Positions 27,605 to 36,694 of a DNA stretch of 64,000 bases are shown one piece after another. Source of the stretch: JBEEJL01 sp043744215. GTDB lineage: Bacteria; Pseudomonadota; Gammaproteobacteria; Burkholderiales; JBEEJL01. The stretch spans positions 32,149-96,148 of the forward strand of contig JAYTVC010000014.1 of NCBI GenBank assembly GCA_043744215.1, read 5' to 3'. Each line of letters starts with the position of its first letter. Position 1 is the first letter of the stretch. The notes under the pieces were generated by a model. It did no database searches, was not told the origin of the DNA, and saw only the letters and a program-made list of their open reading frames with translations. The position numbers and the translations under genes were made by a program.

Positions 27605-28357
27605 TCACATTCCCGACTTCTCGATAAATTTCAAGCTCATGCTGCTAACAGTTTGTTTAATAAGCATCATCGCCTCGCCGACCTGGGCCGGATCGCCGCG
27701 CACCGATAATTCAATGATGCGGCCGCCGCCCGCTACAAACTGTGGCAGGCTCGACAGTTTGAGTTGGTGGTAGGTATTGACGACTTGATTCATCAAATCG
27801 AGCAAATCGCTTTCGTTGCCGTTTTCGATAAGAATAATTTGTTCTGCGCGGGGCGCGGGATGAAAAAGATGTGCGTAGTGCGTATCCAACACCCACTCCA
27901 TCATCGGCCACGCCATCTCGGGAAAGCCGGGCAAAAAATAATGCGTACCCACACTGAAACCGGCGATGCGGTTAAACGGGTTGGGAATAATTTTTGCGCC
28001 GCGTGGAAACTCCGCCATCAATACGCGTTTGGGATAGGCATCATCGCCGAAGCGGGCAACGATTTCGGCGACCGCTTCCGGGTGACGCTCGATGGAAACG
28101 CCCAGCGCCGCTGCTGCACATTGCCTCGTGTAATCATCGGGCGTGGCACCAATGCCACCGAAAGAAAACACGATGTCGTTACCAGCGAACGTGCGCTTGA
28201 GCGTGGCGACAATGCGCTCGGGTTCGTCGCCAAGATACTCTGCCCAGGCCAGTTCAAGTCCACGCTGTTTCAGCGTGTCGATCACTTTGGCCAAATGTTT
28301 GTCTTGCCGTTTACCGGATAAAATTTCATCGCCGATGATAATCGCGCCGAATGCCAT
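27605..28357 (-). CDS. CinA-N / MoCF-type molybdopterin-binding domain protein
   Basis: A 250-residue protein of the MoaB/CinA N-terminal fold. It starts MAFGAIIIGDEILSGKRQDKH, then has FSFGGIGATPDDYTRQCAA, the nucleotide/pterin-binding loop GGIGATPDD, and FLPGFPEMAWPM. It lacks the C-terminal deamidase domain of full CinA. Stand-alone members are annotated competence/damage-inducible or molybdopterin-binding; the actual substrate is unsettled. The family start matches Met at 28357, although no strong SD precedes it; an in-frame ATG at 28432 is the alternative. Confidence 0.88.
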   Translation of the reverse strand: MAFGAIIIGDEILSGKRQDKHLAKVIDTLKQRGLELAWAEYLGDEPERIVATLKRTFAGNDIVFSFGGIGATPDDYTRQCAAAALGVSIERHPEAVAEIVARFGDDAYPKRVLMAEFPRGAKIIPNPFNRIAGFSVGTHYFLPGFPEMAWPMMEWVLDTHYAHLFHPAPRAEQIILIENGNESDLLDLMNQVVNTYHQLKLSSLPQFVAGGGRIIELSVRGDPAQVGEAMMLIKQTVSSMSLKFIEKSGM

Positions 28358-28520
28358 AATATTTTTTGCGTTGATGAACCAGCTCGCAACATACTCCTTT
28401 CGTTGCGCCCGTGCCACTGCAACTGATGGCATTTTCGATTGTCTGGTAAACCATGACTTTAGCTTTTACAATGAACGGGCGCAAATCAAAACAAATTGAA
28501 TTTCGTATGCTAGTATGCAA

Positions 28521-28548
28521 AAAATACTGAATATAATCAATATGTTAT
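28521..28548 (-). repeat. AT28 repeat copy upstream of the bd oxidase operon
   Basis: Complement reads ATAACATATTGATTATATTC then AGTATTTT. It is 63 bases upstream of cioA in the promoter region. Confidence 0.8.
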
Positions 28549-28610
28549 ATTATCGCTTCAGTAGCCGGTTTTTGGCCAAACCCTCGTGCGCTTTTTATCA
28601 AGGAAACTGA

Positions 28611-29957
28611 ATGGATCCTCTCCTCCTAGCCCGCGTACAATTCGGCGCCAACATCACGTTTCATATTTTGTTTCCCACACTCACCATTTCACTTGCCTGG
28701 ATGTTGTTACTGTTTAAGCTGCAATACAATCGCAGCGGTCATGCGAAATGGATGGAAGCCTATGCGTTCTGGATAAAAATTTTTGCGCTGACATTTGCTT
28801 TGGGCGTGGTGAGCGGTATCACCATGAGTTTTCAATTCGGCACCAACTGGCCGGGCTTTATGCAAACCGTCGGCAACATCGCGGGGCCGCTGCTGGCTTA
28901 TGAAGTGCTCACGGCGTTTTTTCTCGAAGCGACGTTTCTTGGCGTGATGCTGTTCGGCATGAAGCGCGTATCCAACCGCGTGCACACGTTTGCGACCTTG
29001 ATGGTCACAATCGGCACGTCGATGTCGGCCTTCTGGATTTTGGCGCTTAATTCGTGGATGCAAACGCCAGCGGGCTTTGAAATGATCGACGGCAAAGCCC
29101 ATGCCACCAGTTGGCTGGCAGTGATTTTTAATCCGTCGTTTCCTTATCGCCTCACGCATATGCTCACCGCTTGCGCGCTCTCGGGCGCGTTTCTGGTCGC
29201 GGGCGTGTCGGCCTATCGCTGGTTGCGCAATGACCGCGCGCCGAGCGTGATGGCCGCAATGAAAACGGCCGTGTATGTGGCGGCGCTGTTCATCCCGCTG
29301 CAAATTTTTCTCGGCGACCTGCACGGCCTCAATACGCTGAAACACCAGCCGGCGAAAATCGCCGCCATCGAAGCGATATGGGAAACGCAACGTGGCGCGC
29401 CGCTACAACTGTTCGCGTTGCCGAACGAGAAAACGCGCAGCAATGACTTTGCTATCGAAGTGCCTAAACTCGCCAGCCTGATTCTCACCCACGAAGTTGA
29501 TGGCGAAATCAAAGGACTGAACGACTTCGGCGACAAGCGCCCAAGCGTCGCGCCGCTGTTCTGGGGTTTTCGCATCATGGTCGGCGTCGGCATGTTGATG
29601 TTGGCCGTATCGTGGCTGTGCGCCTGGCAATTACGCAAAAAAAATGATCTGCCGCAACTATTTTTGCGCGCGCTGATCGCGATGACTTTTTCCGGCTGGG
29701 TAGCGACCATCGCCGGCTGGTATGTGACGGAAATGGGGCGCCAGCCCTATCTGGTTTACGGCGTGCTTACCACCGCGCAGGCCGCCTCGAATGTGTCCGC
29801 CGGCATGATCGCGGCTACGTTGGCGATGTATTTGGTCATGTACATCGTGCTGACGCTGGCCTATGTGTCGGTGATTTTTTATCTCGCGCGCAAGGCGGGT
29901 TATGCAACGCCGGATGTAGAAACAAAAACCAAAGCGGTGTTATCCACTGCAAGCTAA
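28611..29957 (+). CDS. cioA: Cytochrome bd-type quinol oxidase subunit I (cyanide-insensitive type)
   Basis: A 448-residue membrane haem protein oxidising quinol and reducing oxygen to water. Visible are LARVQFGANITFHILFPTLTI (haem ligand His), GVVSGITMSFQFGTNWPGF, AYEVLTAFFLEATFLGVMLFG with the conserved Glu pair, and GDLHGLNTLKHQPAKIAAIEAIWE. The Q-loop is short and the GDLHGLNTLKHQPAK form matches CioA rather than E. coli CydA. An AAGGA SD is present. It forms an operon with the next gene and supports respiration under low oxygen or with inhibitors. Confidence 0.95.
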   Translation: MDPLLLARVQFGANITFHILFPTLTISLAWMLLLFKLQYNRSGHAKWMEAYAFWIKIFALTFALGVVSGITMSFQFGTNWPGFMQTVGNIAGPLLAYEVLTAFFLEATFLGVMLFGMKRVSNRVHTFATLMVTIGTSMSAFWILALNSWMQTPAGFEMIDGKAHATSWLAVIFNPSFPYRLTHMLTACALSGAFLVAGVSAYRWLRNDRAPSVMAAMKTAVYVAALFIPLQIFLGDLHGLNTLKHQPAKIAAIEAIWETQRGAPLQLFALPNEKTRSNDFAIEVPKLASLILTHEVDGEIKGLNDFGDKRPSVAPLFWGFRIMVGVGMLMLAVSWLCAWQLRKKNDLPQLFLRALIAMTFSGWVATIAGWYVTEMGRQPYLVYGVLTTAQAASNVSAGMIAATLAMYLVMYIVLTLAYVSVIFYLARKAGYATPDVETKTKAVLSTAS

Positions 29958-29969
29958 GGAGCAGGAAAA

Positions 29970-30992
29970 ATGGCTGAACTCTTCCAACCCGGCGGCTTGT
30001 TGCCCTTCATCTTTTTGTTGCTTATGGGCATCGCCATGCTGGCCTACGTGTTGCTCGATGGCTACGACCTCGGCGTCGGCATCCTGTTGCGCCGCGCGAC
30101 GGAAGAACAAAAAGATGTCATGATTTCTTCCATCGGTCCGTTCTGGGACGCCAACGAAACCTGGCTGGTGCTGGGCGTAGGCATTCTGCTGGTCGCATTC
30201 CCCATGGCGCACGGTGCGATTCTCACCTCGCTCTATTTGCCCGTTGCCTTTATGTTGATTGGCTTGACCTTGCGCGGCGTCGCATTCGATTTTCGCGTCA
30301 AGGCGCGCGCGCACCACAAGCCGCGGTGGAATACGGCATTTTTTGGCGGTTCGTTGCTTGCCACCATTTCACAAGGCATCATGCTCGGCCTGTTCATCGT
30401 CGGCTTCAAACACGAGTGGCCGCACATGCTATTTGCGCTCTTCACCGGTGCGTGTCTCATTGCGGGTTATTCGTTGCTCGGCGCAGGCTGGCTGATTATG
30501 AAAACCGAAGGGGCGTTGCAACAGCGTGCTGTCTATTGGGCGCACCGAAGTTTATGGTTAACCGGCCTCGGTGTCGCGGCGATTTCCATTGCGACGCCGC
30601 TGGTGAGCGCGCGCATATACGACAAATGGTTTTCCATGCCGAATATTTTGTGGCTGGCGCCGATTCCTGTCATCACTTTCGTGTTATTCATCGCCATCGA
30701 CCGCGCACTTCGCCGTTTACCGCAACAACAGGCGAGCGGCAACGACCGCTGGTGCTGGCTGCCCTTTGCCGGCACCGTTGGCATTTTTGTGTTGGCGTTT
30801 TTGGGGCTCGCTTACAGTGTGTTTCCATATCTGGTCGTCGATCGCATCACCATCTGGCAAGCGGCCAGCGCGCCTGAATCGCTGATGATTATTTTGATCG
30901 GTGCGCTCGTCGTGTTGCCGGCAATTTTTGCGTACACAATTTTTGCATACCGGGTTTTCTGGGGCAAGGCGCGCGAATTGACCTATGATTGA
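29970..30992 (+). CDS. cioB: Cytochrome bd-type quinol oxidase subunit II
   Basis: A 340-residue protein with about eight membrane helices. The N-terminal block FLLLMGIAMLAYVLLDGYDLGVGILLRRA and PFWDANETWLVLGVGILLVAFP are the standard subunit II signatures. It starts 12 bases after cioA with an AAGGAG SD. No small CydX-type subunit was found between it and the terminator at 31096. Confidence 0.95.
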   Translation: MAELFQPGGLLPFIFLLLMGIAMLAYVLLDGYDLGVGILLRRATEEQKDVMISSIGPFWDANETWLVLGVGILLVAFPMAHGAILTSLYLPVAFMLIGLTLRGVAFDFRVKARAHHKPRWNTAFFGGSLLATISQGIMLGLFIVGFKHEWPHMLFALFTGACLIAGYSLLGAGWLIMKTEGALQQRAVYWAHRSLWLTGLGVAAISIATPLVSARIYDKWFSMPNILWLAPIPVITFVLFIAIDRALRRLPQQQASGNDRWCWLPFAGTVGIFVLAFLGLAYSVFPYLVVDRITIWQAASAPESLMIILIGALVVLPAIFAYTIFAYRVFWGKARELTYD

Positions 30993-31000
30993 CTGTTTTT

Positions 31001-31028
31001 ATAACTATTTGATTATTATCAGCTTTTA
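31001..31028 (+). repeat. AT28 repeat copy after cioB
   Basis: Reads ATAACTATTTGATTATTATC then AGCTTTTA, starting 8 bases after the cioB stop codon. Confidence 0.85.
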
Positions 31029-31095
31029 TACATCAAAGACAAAAATTTTATGCGTGTGAAGTGACTGTAAAATAATTTCAAATACATCCGACATA

Positions 31096-31125
31096 AAAAA
31101 AGCCGACGCGTAGTCGGCTTTTTTA
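31096..31125. terminator. Bidirectional rho-independent terminator
   Basis: Stem AGCCGAC / GTCGGCT with a GCGTA loop, flanked by six As and five Ts, between convergent cioB and the cytochrome c gene. Confidence 0.92.
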
Positions 31126-31142
31126 TTTGCAAAAAGAAACGA

Positions 31143-31451
31143 TTATTTCTTTTGCGCCAAAACCCATTTCACCAGGGTTTTGATGTCGTCGTCTTTAACG
31201 GCGGCATTGGGCGGCATGGGCACTTGGCCCCACGCGCCAGAACCGCCTTCTTTGACTTTCTTGATCAGCCTGGCTTCGGCTTCTTTGTCGCCAGCGTATT
31301 TGGTGGCAATTTCCTGGAATGCAGGACCGACCACTTTTTTATCGACGCCGTGGCAAGCCAGGCAGGCGCTTTTTTGCGCGAGTTCTTGCGAGGCGCTGGC
31401 AACACCGGAGGCCAACAGGGCTGCGGCGATAAGGGCGAGTTTCAATTTCAT
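31143..31451 (-). CDS. Small class I cytochrome c (c551/c8 type)
   Basis: A 102-residue periplasmic electron carrier. A signal peptide (KLALIAAALLASGVASA) precedes the haem motif CLACH; PMPPNAAVKDDDIKTLVKWVL carries the distal Met ligand. Size and layout fit cytochrome c551/c8. Start at 31451 with GGAG 9 bases upstream is preferred to an upstream Met at 31475. It is 34 bases downstream of the DUF255 gene and probably co-transcribed. Confidence 0.93.
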   Translation of the reverse strand: MKLKLALIAAALLASGVASASQELAQKSACLACHGVDKKVVGPAFQEIATKYAGDKEAEARLIKKVKEGGSGAWGQVPMPPNAAVKDDDIKTLVKWVLAQKK

Positions 31452-31485
31452 GGTTAATTTCTCCGAGCGGTTCAAAATGAATTGG

Positions 31486-33537
31486 TTAACGCGGCGCTAT
31501 TTTGCCAGCTTCCAAGGTTTGCAACAAATGATTTATGTCACTCATGGGCGGCAAGCAGCTAACGCCTTGGCATACCCAGGCGTTGACCGTTTCGCCTCGC
31601 GGCTTGTCGAGCACGCCGGGCAGACCTGATTGATTTTCCGGCAGGGTAATGGTCATGGAATGGGGCAAATAGTGCGCAGCCAGTTCGCGCTTCCACGTGG
31701 TTGCTTTGTTATTTTTATTAATTAAAACAATTAGTTGCGTAGGTTCCAGCGCTTCATCTATAGCAAACGATAAACTCGCAAAACCCGATGGACTGTGCGC
31801 CATTTCTGGGTAAAAAAGTTTGATCGCCCGCTCGGCCGATTGACAATATTTTTGTTCGCCGACCAGATGCCCGAGCCGTTGCAGCGCAAACGCGGCCACA
31901 TGATTGCCCGCGGGCGTCGCGTTGTCGTGGCCGATTTTGGGGCGGTGAATCAATTTTTCGTGATCATGGCTGGTGAGAAAAAATCCGCCTTTGTCCGCAT
32001 CTTCAAATTGCGCGAGCAACACATCGGCCAATTGTTGTGCGAATTGCAAATCGGGTAAACGAAATTCCGCTTGCATCAATTCCAATAGCGCATCGAGCAA
32101 AAACGCATAGTCGTCGAGATAAGCGTTGAGATGCGACTTGCCGCTTTTGTAGGTGGCGAGCAAACGCCCATTCTTGAACATTTTGCTTTGGATAAAATCG
32201 ACGGCCTTTTGCGCAGCGATGATCCAGTCGCGCCGATCAAACACCACGCCCGCGCGCGCGAGGCCTTTGATCATCAGCCCGTTCCAACTCACCAGCACTT
32301 TACGATCGCGGTGCGGGTGAATGCGTTTCGCGCGCGTCGCGTAAAGTTTCATCCGCGCCGTGCCAATCAGTTGCGCGCAATCGTCTTCGCCCATACCGAT
32401 ATTTTTAGCTACGTCGCCCAACGATTCAACAATGCGCAAATGCCAATGTTTGCCCTCGAAATTCGGCGTGCTGTCGATGCCGTAATGCGGCGCGAACACG
32501 GCGTATTCTTCGGCAGTGAGCAGCGCTCTGATTTCATCGCGCTCCCACACATAAAATTTGCCTTCTTCGCCTTCGGAGTCGGCGTCGAGCGACGAATAAA
32601 ATCCGCCCTCGGGTGATTGCATATCGCGTATCGCCCACGTCGCCGTTTCTTCAGCGATTTGTTTGAACTGCGGGTCGAGCGTGAGCAACCACGCATCGGC
32701 ATACAGGCGCAACAACGGCCCGTTGTCGTACAACATTTTTTCGAAGTGGGGAATCATCCACTGGCCATCGACGCTATAGCGCGCGAAGCCGCCGCCGAGA
32801 TGATCGTAAATGCCGCCGTTAGCCATTTTTTTCAGCGTGAACGCCGCCATGTTCAACGCTTCAACGTCGCCCGTCGCGCCATGACGACGCAACAAAAATT
32901 CGATCTCGGCGGGATGAGGAAACTTCGGCGAAGAACCAAAACCGCCATCGACCGCATCGAACGTATGGCGCAACACCGTGTAAGTGTTTTCGATGGGCGC
33001 ATCGGTGAGCGTCACATTCTCCTGGGCATCGGGCAACATGCGTTCGAAGGCCGAGAGCAATTGCATATTCTGCTTCACGATTTCTTCACCGTTGCTCACA
33101 CGGAATTCCGCCACCCGCTGCATGAGCCCGACAAAGCCCGGCAAGTTGTAGCGCGGCTCCTTGGGGAAATAGGTGCCGCCAAAAAACGGCGTGCCGTCCG
33201 GTTGCAAAAACATCGTCAGCGGCCAACCGCCGCCGCGTTGCGTCAGCATGTAATGCGCGTTCTGATAAATCGAATCCAGGTCCGGCCGCTCTTCGCGATC
33301 GACTTTGATGTTGATGAACAATTCATTCATCACCCGCGCCGTTTCCTCATCCTCAAAACTCTCGTGCGCCATCACATGGCACCAGTGGCAGGCCGAGTAT
33401 CCAATCGACAACAAAATCGGTTTGTTCTCCTCACGCGCGCGCTTCAACGACTCGTCGTTCCACGCATACCAATCGACCGGATTGTCGGCGTGTTGTTGCA
33501 GGTAGGGGCTGGTTTCGTGTTGCAGGCGGTTGGGCAT
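31486..33537 (-). CDS. Thioredoxin-domain protein of the DUF255 / YyaL family
   Basis: A 683-residue protein. It begins NRLQHETSPYLQQHADNPVDWYAW, followed by a thioredoxin-like domain with SIGYSACHWCHVMAHESFED, whose CHWC replaces the usual CXXC. It continues with FKVDREERPDLDSIY-type sequence (NIKVDREERPDLDSIY), GGWPLTMFLQPDGTPFFGGTYFP and a long alpha/alpha-barrel resembling glycoside hydrolases or cellobiose epimerases. The human relative is SPATA20. Function is unknown. An AT28 copy lies near the 3' end. Confidence 0.92.
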   Translation of the reverse strand: MPNRLQHETSPYLQQHADNPVDWYAWNDESLKRAREENKPILLSIGYSACHWCHVMAHESFEDEETARVMNELFINIKVDREERPDLDSIYQNAHYMLTQRGGGWPLTMFLQPDGTPFFGGTYFPKEPRYNLPGFVGLMQRVAEFRVSNGEEIVKQNMQLLSAFERMLPDAQENVTLTDAPIENTYTVLRHTFDAVDGGFGSSPKFPHPAEIEFLLRRHGATGDVEALNMAAFTLKKMANGGIYDHLGGGFARYSVDGQWMIPHFEKMLYDNGPLLRLYADAWLLTLDPQFKQIAEETATWAIRDMQSPEGGFYSSLDADSEGEEGKFYVWERDEIRALLTAEEYAVFAPHYGIDSTPNFEGKHWHLRIVESLGDVAKNIGMGEDDCAQLIGTARMKLYATRAKRIHPHRDRKVLVSWNGLMIKGLARAGVVFDRRDWIIAAQKAVDFIQSKMFKNGRLLATYKSGKSHLNAYLDDYAFLLDALLELMQAEFRLPDLQFAQQLADVLLAQFEDADKGGFFLTSHDHEKLIHRPKIGHDNATPAGNHVAAFALQRLGHLVGEQKYCQSAERAIKLFYPEMAHSPSGFASLSFAIDEALEPTQLIVLINKNNKATTWKRELAAHYLPHSMTITLPENQSGLPGVLDKPRGETVNAWVCQGVSCLPPMSDINHLLQTLEAGKIAPR
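31711..31738 (-). repeat. AT28 repeat copy inside the DUF255 gene
   Basis: Complement reads GCAACTAATTGTTTTAATTA then ATAAAAAT; diverged but positioned in register. It encodes LIVLINKNN. Confidence 0.6.
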
Positions 33538-33705
33538 GGTGTAGGTTCGTGATTTTCGCAGTGCTGATTATAAACTGAATAAAAATTTGGTCGCTTGGTA
33601 CGAGCAGCGATAGCTACGTTTTGGTAGGGTGGGCATTGCCCACCGCAAGGCCGGTAAACACGCCTGTAGAATTAATTGTCATACAGCGGACGTTTCAGAA
33701 GACTT

Positions 33706-33730
33706 GTTGGGGTTTGTGCCTCACCCCAAC
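33706..33730. repeat. GTTGGGGT inverted repeat element, copy A
   Basis: GTTGGGGT and ACCCCAAC arms around a 9-base centre. In reverse complement it matches 46383-46407 at all but two or three positions. Confidence 0.7.
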
Positions 33731-33802
33731 CAACGCAAGTTTTGGTTGAAAATACATGGCCGGGGGAGCCCGGTAAGGTTTACGACATCATCCAAACTTA
33801 AA

Positions 33803-33841
33803 CCCATCCCCACCCTGGCCCTCCCCTTGAAAGGGAGGGAC
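33803..33841. repeat. REP-like intergenic repeat, copy B
   Basis: CCCATCCCCACCCTGGCCC followed by TCCCCTTGAAAGGGAGGGA; same layout as 10413-10451. Confidence 0.7.
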
Positions 33842-33866
33842 TTTCTTTCTTCGCTAATACCTATCG

Positions 33867-33896
33867 TAGGATGGGCAAAGCGACAGCGTGCCCATC
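33867..33896. repeat. GTAGGATGGGCAAAG repeat, second site
   Basis: GTAGGATGGGCAAAGCGACA and GCGTGCCCAT; the TGGGCA / TGCCCA arms form a hairpin. Shares its core with the element at 11232-11312. Confidence 0.7.
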
Positions 33897-34191
33897 ACCA
33901 AAACAAAAATGCTTTTCAACAAAATATTTTTTGACGTGTTGTTGACTGGCTTTTGATGTTGCTTTTGATGTTGCTTTTGATTTGCTTTTGACCTGGCATC
34001 CCCATCTGCGCCGCCGAAATTGCGCTGGGCATGCGGGAGCCGTCGGCGAGCAATGTTTGAGCCACGCGCAGATTCAGTTCTGAGATGAAGGCGAAGGCGA
34101 GTTTTGCTCGACCGCCCGCTTGCCCAGCGCCATTTCGGCGACATCAAAAACCAAAATCAAAAAAGCAGCGCAGCGGGCGTCGCCTTTTTTG

Positions 34192-34221
34192 GTTACTTTT
34201 TTGGCGAAGCAAAAAAGTGAC
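34192..34221. repeat. Inverted repeat GTTACTTTTTTG / CAAAAAAGTGAC
   Basis: Twelve-base arms around a 6-base loop, part of a wider conserved block (about 34160-34330) of a type often seen between proteobacterial genes and often mis-called as small reading frames. Confidence 0.65.
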
Positions 34222-34340
34222 TTGCCGCCGGGCAACCCCCGGCAATGTATCAAAGACCGCTGATGATCCAGGCTCCGCGTCAGGTAACGGCGCGAAAAGC
34301 CTCGCCGCAACCTGACCTACTAGGCCGACCTTATGTTTGC

Positions 34341-34892
34341 TTACCTGGGCACGCATTGTTCAGAAAGTTTACGCAGGTCAGCCTGTCCACAAGCTGGAAA
34401 CAAAACAAATAATTGCTCAAACGTAACAGCACTCAAACTACCAAACCTGCCACGAATAAGCTTTGCAGAAGAAAAGGTTCCTCCTGGAAGTGAACGAACC
34501 ATATTGAGAGCTTCGAAATATGGGCCAGAAGTTGGGCTTTGAATGGGAATGTCAAAAAGCGTTTGTGCATGAATAGAAAATTCGACCGCTACACCTTCTT
34601 CAAGCCAATTCGCGTAGCCCACTATCGGATTTAATAGGTGAATAATCTCGTGTGCCATTTCATAAACCACTGTTGGCCAAAATACTTTGCTGTTGGGCCC
34701 GAGCTCAATAAAAGCGCCATCTAGCTCAGGCGTGTTGCGGATATGCGGTCCGTTCTCATGAAAGGCTGGCGGATAAATTTTTTTTGATAAGTCACGTTGA
34801 CCAACAAGTCGCTGAGCCTCATCAAGCAATTGATTTTGTAGCTGCCAAAGGCCTTTTTGATCATGTTCTGGGATGGAGGTCGGTAAGTTCAA
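34341..34892 (-). CDS. Putative zinc metallopeptidase-like protein
   Basis: A 183-residue protein of unknown family. VVYEMAHEIIHLLNP contains an HEIIH zinc-binding motif, and NWLEEGVAVEFS about 20 residues later could supply the third ligand, as in gluzincin-like peptidases. No signal peptide is seen, so it is presumably cytoplasmic. Codon use is more AT-rich than its neighbours and it abuts the repeat-rich interval, both hinting at transfer. Substrate unknown. Confidence 0.65.
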   Translation of the reverse strand: MNLPTSIPEHDQKGLWQLQNQLLDEAQRLVGQRDLSKKIYPPAFHENGPHIRNTPELDGAFIELGPNSKVFWPTVVYEMAHEIIHLLNPIVGYANWLEEGVAVEFSIHAQTLFDIPIQSPTSGPYFEALNMVRSLPGGTFSSAKLIRGRFGSLSAVTFEQLFVLFPACGQADLRKLSEQCVPR

Positions 34893-34931
34893 TCTAAAAA
34901 TCCTGATGTAATATAGTGTCTAGTTTAAAAA

Positions 34932-34959
34932 TAATAATTCAATATAATCAATCAGTTAC
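34932..34959 (-). repeat. AT28 repeat copy at the ilvD stop codon
   Basis: Complement reads GTAACTGATTGATTATATTG then AATTATTA. Its left part encodes the last Val-Thr-Asp of IlvD and supplies the TGA stop. Confidence 0.8.
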
Positions 34960-36621
34960 AGCACCTTTACTCGCCGTCGAAACCAACTTGGCAAACTTCG
35001 CCAACACGCCTCTTGTGTAACGCGGCGCGGGTTGTTTCCAGTTTGCGCGGCGCTTTGCAAGCTCATCATCGCTGACGTTTACTTGTATTAATAATTTGTG
35101 CGCGTCGATGGTGATGGAATCGCCTTCATGCACCAGCGCTATGTTGCCGCCGACGAATGCTTCGGGCGCGACGTGGCCGACTACCATGCCCCAGGTGCCG
35201 CCGGAGAAACGTCCGTCGGTGATGAGGCCGACTGCGTCACCCAAACCTTTGCCGATGATCGCCGACGTCGGCGCGAGCATTTCGCGCATGCCGGGGCCGC
35301 CTTGCGGGCCTTCGTAGCGGATGACCAGCACATCGCCCTCTTTAATCTTGTCCGCCATGATCGCGTCCATCGCATCCGGCTCGGAATCGAATACACGCGC
35401 CGGGCCGGTGATGACAGGATTTTTCAGGCCGGTGATCTTCGCTACGCAGCCTTCGGGCGACAAATTACCTTTCAGAATCGCCAAGTGGCCTTGCTTATAT
35501 AACGCGTCTTCCCAATCGTGAATCACGTCTTGATCCTTGCGCGGTGTGTCGGGTACGTCTTTCAATACTTCAGCAATCGTTTGTCCGGTGATAGTCATGC
35601 AATCGCCATGCAACACGCCGTGGTTTAATAAAATTTTCATCACTTGCGGAATGCCGCCGGCCTTGTGCAAATCAGTCGCGACATATTTGCCCGACGGTTT
35701 TAAATCGCACAGCACCGGCACTTTTTTGCGCATACGCTCGAAGTCGTCGATGCGCCATTCAATATCACCCGCGTGCGCGATGGCGAGGAAATGCAGCACG
35801 GCGTTGGTCGAACCGCCGACCGCCATGATGACCGCGACGGCATTTTCAATCGCTTTGCGCGTAACAATCGTGCGAGGCAGGATTTGATTGTGAATCGCCT
35901 TCACCAACACTTCGCCCGACTTCGCCGCGCTGTCGGCTTTTTCCTTGTCCGGCGCGGCCATAGTGGAGGAATACATCAGGCTCATGCCCATCGCTTCGAA
36001 CGCGCTCGACATGGTGTTGGCGGTGTACATGCCGCCGCACGCGCCGACACTGGGGCAGGCGTTTTTTTCGATGCCGATAAAATCTTCTTCGCTCATTTTG
36101 CCCGCGTTGAATGCGCCGACCGCCTCGAACGGACTGACGATGGTAAGCGCCTGGCCTTTCCAGTTGCCCGGCTTGATCGTGCCGCCATAGACAAATATCG
36201 ACGGGATGTTCATGCGCAAAATCGCGATCATCGCGCCAGGCATGTTTTTATCGCAACCGCCGACCACCAGCACGCCGTCCATCATCTGGCTTTGCGTCGC
36301 GGTCTCGATGGAATCGGCGATCACTTCGCGCGACACCAGCGAATATTTCATGCCCTCGGTGCCCATGCTGATTCCGTCCGTCACCGTTATCGTACCGAAC
36401 ATTTGCGGCATGCCGCCCGCGGATTTGATCGCGGCGTCCGCGCGATCGACCAGTGGCTGAATGCCTGCGTTGCACGGGTTCATCGTGCTATGTCCGTTGG
36501 CGATGCCGACGATGGGCTTATCGAAATCCTTATCGCCAAAACCTACTGCGCGCAGCATGGCGCGGTTGGGCGAACGTAAATTTCCTGCGGTAATGAGTTT
36601 GCTGCGGCGATTGTCAGACAT
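34948..36621 (-). CDS. ilvD: Dihydroxy-acid dehydratase
   Basis: A 557-residue iron-sulfur dehydratase converting dihydroxy-acids to keto-acids in valine, leucine and isoleucine synthesis. Cluster cysteines lie in NPCNAG, GGCDKNMPG and CPSVGACGGMYTANTM; KPSGKYVATDLHKAGG and SGGTWGMVVGHVAPEA are further signatures. The ATG at 36621 follows GGAG at 6 bases and is preferred to the upstream Met at 36663. Divergent from lgt. Confidence 0.96.
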   Translation of the reverse strand: MSDNRRSKLITAGNLRSPNRAMLRAVGFGDKDFDKPIVGIANGHSTMNPCNAGIQPLVDRADAAIKSAGGMPQMFGTITVTDGISMGTEGMKYSLVSREVIADSIETATQSQMMDGVLVVGGCDKNMPGAMIAILRMNIPSIFVYGGTIKPGNWKGQALTIVSPFEAVGAFNAGKMSEEDFIGIEKNACPSVGACGGMYTANTMSSAFEAMGMSLMYSSTMAAPDKEKADSAAKSGEVLVKAIHNQILPRTIVTRKAIENAVAVIMAVGGSTNAVLHFLAIAHAGDIEWRIDDFERMRKKVPVLCDLKPSGKYVATDLHKAGGIPQVMKILLNHGVLHGDCMTITGQTIAEVLKDVPDTPRKDQDVIHDWEDALYKQGHLAILKGNLSPEGCVAKITGLKNPVITGPARVFDSEPDAMDAIMADKIKEGDVLVIRYEGPQGGPGMREMLAPTSAIIGKGLGDAVGLITDGRFSGGTWGMVVGHVAPEAFVGGNIALVHEGDSITIDAHKLLIQVNVSDDELAKRRANWKQPAPRYTRGVLAKFAKLVSTASKGAVTD

Positions 36622-36694
36622 GAAGGCTCCGGAATTTGCTGAGGATTGTTTAGGTATAATCATGTAATTCTATCCGAATATAAGCACACATTAC

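Larger units (their letters stand above)
33538..34340. other. Gene-free, repeat-rich interval
   Basis: No credible gene is seen in these 800 bases. It is a patchwork of common proteobacterial intergenic repeats: a GTGGGCATTGCCCAC hairpin (33629-33643), a GTTGGGGT...ACCCCAAC element (33706-33730), a REP-like unit (33803-33841), the GTAGGATGGGCAAAG unit (33867-33896), short 12-bp direct repeats of GTTGCTTTTGAT (33950-33993) and a GTTACTTTTTTG inverted repeat (34192-34221). Frames here have no start signals or family resemblance. Such a pile-up suggests a scar of earlier insertions. Confidence 0.75.

Noticed and set aside
33629..33934. A 101-codon reading frame in the spacer
   Set aside because: It runs through known intergenic repeat types, has no ribosome site and no protein resemblance.
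34144..34356. A 70-codon minus-strand frame
   Set aside because: It reads through the GTTACTTTTTTG inverted repeat block, a common source of false genes.
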